From an uncultured Fusibacter sp. (GTDB lineage: Bacteria; Bacillota; Clostridia; Peptostreptococcales; Acidaminobacteraceae): a stretch of DNA of 5,779 nt. Positions 5,493 to 5,779 of this stretch are shown here, piece by piece. A model generated the notes under the pieces. It was not told the DNA's origin, did no database searches, and saw only the letters and a list, made by a program, of their open reading frames with translations. The position numbers and the translations under genes were made by a program. Location: contig CALFXQ010000308.1 of NCBI GenBank assembly GCA_937958285.1, forward strand, positions 1 through 5,779. The letters run 5' to 3'. The first letter of the stretch is position 1; each line of letters starts with the position of its first letter.

Positions 5493-5561
5493 TTTATATC
5501 GGCTATCAGGATTCCTTGAATCAATTCTTGTATGCATTGCCATAAAACATCAAACCAGCAT

Positions 5562-5779
5562 CCGCACATTTAAACAGAGTCTTTAATAGAAAACAGAACA
5601 CGCTCTTTTAGACAGAGCCTTTAAAAGAAAATAGAATGCGCTCATTTAAACAGAGCCTTTAAAAGAAAACAGAACCCGCACATTTAAACAGAGCCTTTAA
5701 AAGAAAACAGAACCCGCACTTTTGAGCAGAGTCTTTAATAGAAAACAGAACCCGCTCATTTAAACAGAGCCTTTAAAAG
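5562..5779. repeat. 38-bp tandem repeat array, six or more copies, running off the right edge
   Basis: Five full units (5562-5599, 5600-5637, 5638-5675, 5676-5713, 5714-5751) and a 28-base partial unit lie head to tail with no spacer and an exact 38-bp period. The common pattern is CCGC, then ACATTTAAACAGAG, CCTTTAAAAG and AAAACAGAAC. Units 1 and 5 share two linked changes (T at position 19 and T at 26). Unit 2 is the most diverged and unit 5 differs in its middle. The period is not a multiple of three and the units carry stop codons, so this is not protein-coding. It begins 70 bp after the Rpn stop. Confidence 0.95.

Noticed and set aside
5509..5522. Terminator just after the Rpn gene
   Set aside because: GATTC-CTT-GAATC is only a 5-bp stem with no T-run after it.
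5524..5561. An additional degenerate copy of the 38-bp unit before the array
   Set aside because: Only about a third of positions match in register, mostly in an A-rich part; this is not above what base composition would give.
5562..5779. CRISPR array
   Set aside because: The 38-bp units are directly joined without unique spacers and vary within the unit. This is a tandem repeat.

Overview
The window looks like chromosomal DNA of a low-to-moderate GC Bacillota, most likely a clostridial relative. The evidence is strong AGGAGG-type ribosome binding sites, AT-rich spacers, TTGACA/TATAAT-type promoters, and small CPBP, TetR, MerR and Rpn-type genes of the kind common there. The genus cannot be told from the sequence. 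No rRNA, tRNA, intact insertion sequence or CRISPR array is visible.

Layout. (1) 12-386: a small unrecognised multi-pass membrane protein that may continue beyond the left edge. (2) 387-722: a non-coding stretch with a 59-nt imperfect inverted repeat (434-492) and a perfect 18-bp palindrome (570-587). (3) 723-1499: a CPBP-family intramembrane protease. (4) 1611-2312, minus strand: a MerR-type regulator whose C-terminal half resembles a piece of the cytoplasmic domain of the flagellar export protein FlhA. Its promoter has the 19-bp spacer typical of MerR-controlled promoters. (5) 2558-3966: a two-gene operon of a TetR-type regulator and a second CPBP protease, overlapping by ATGA. Its promoter lies within a paired operator (2467-2511). 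(6) 3967-4574: about 600 bp of non-coding DNA with several stem-loops, a clear Rho-independent terminator and a 9-bp motif repeated in both orientations. (7) 4575-5492: an Rpn/PDDEXK_2-family nuclease gene with a near-ideal internal ribosome binding site that could give a separate 112-residue C-terminal product. (8) 5562 to the right edge: a 38-bp tandem repeat, at least six copies.

How the genes may work together. The centre reads as two membrane-protease genes flanking two divergently transcribed regulators, each with a recognisable control region. TetR probably represses its own operon with the second CPBP gene. MerR probably controls its own promoter, and nothing visible proves that it acts on either CPBP gene. 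The Rpn locus is separate. Rpn proteins are linked to DNA cleavage, recombination and phage defence, and E. coli members make an inhibitory C-terminal fragment from an internal start, which this gene could also do.

The strongest items for follow-up are the MerR-FlhA-like fusion, the internal start in the Rpn gene, the paired TetR operator and the 38-bp repeat array.
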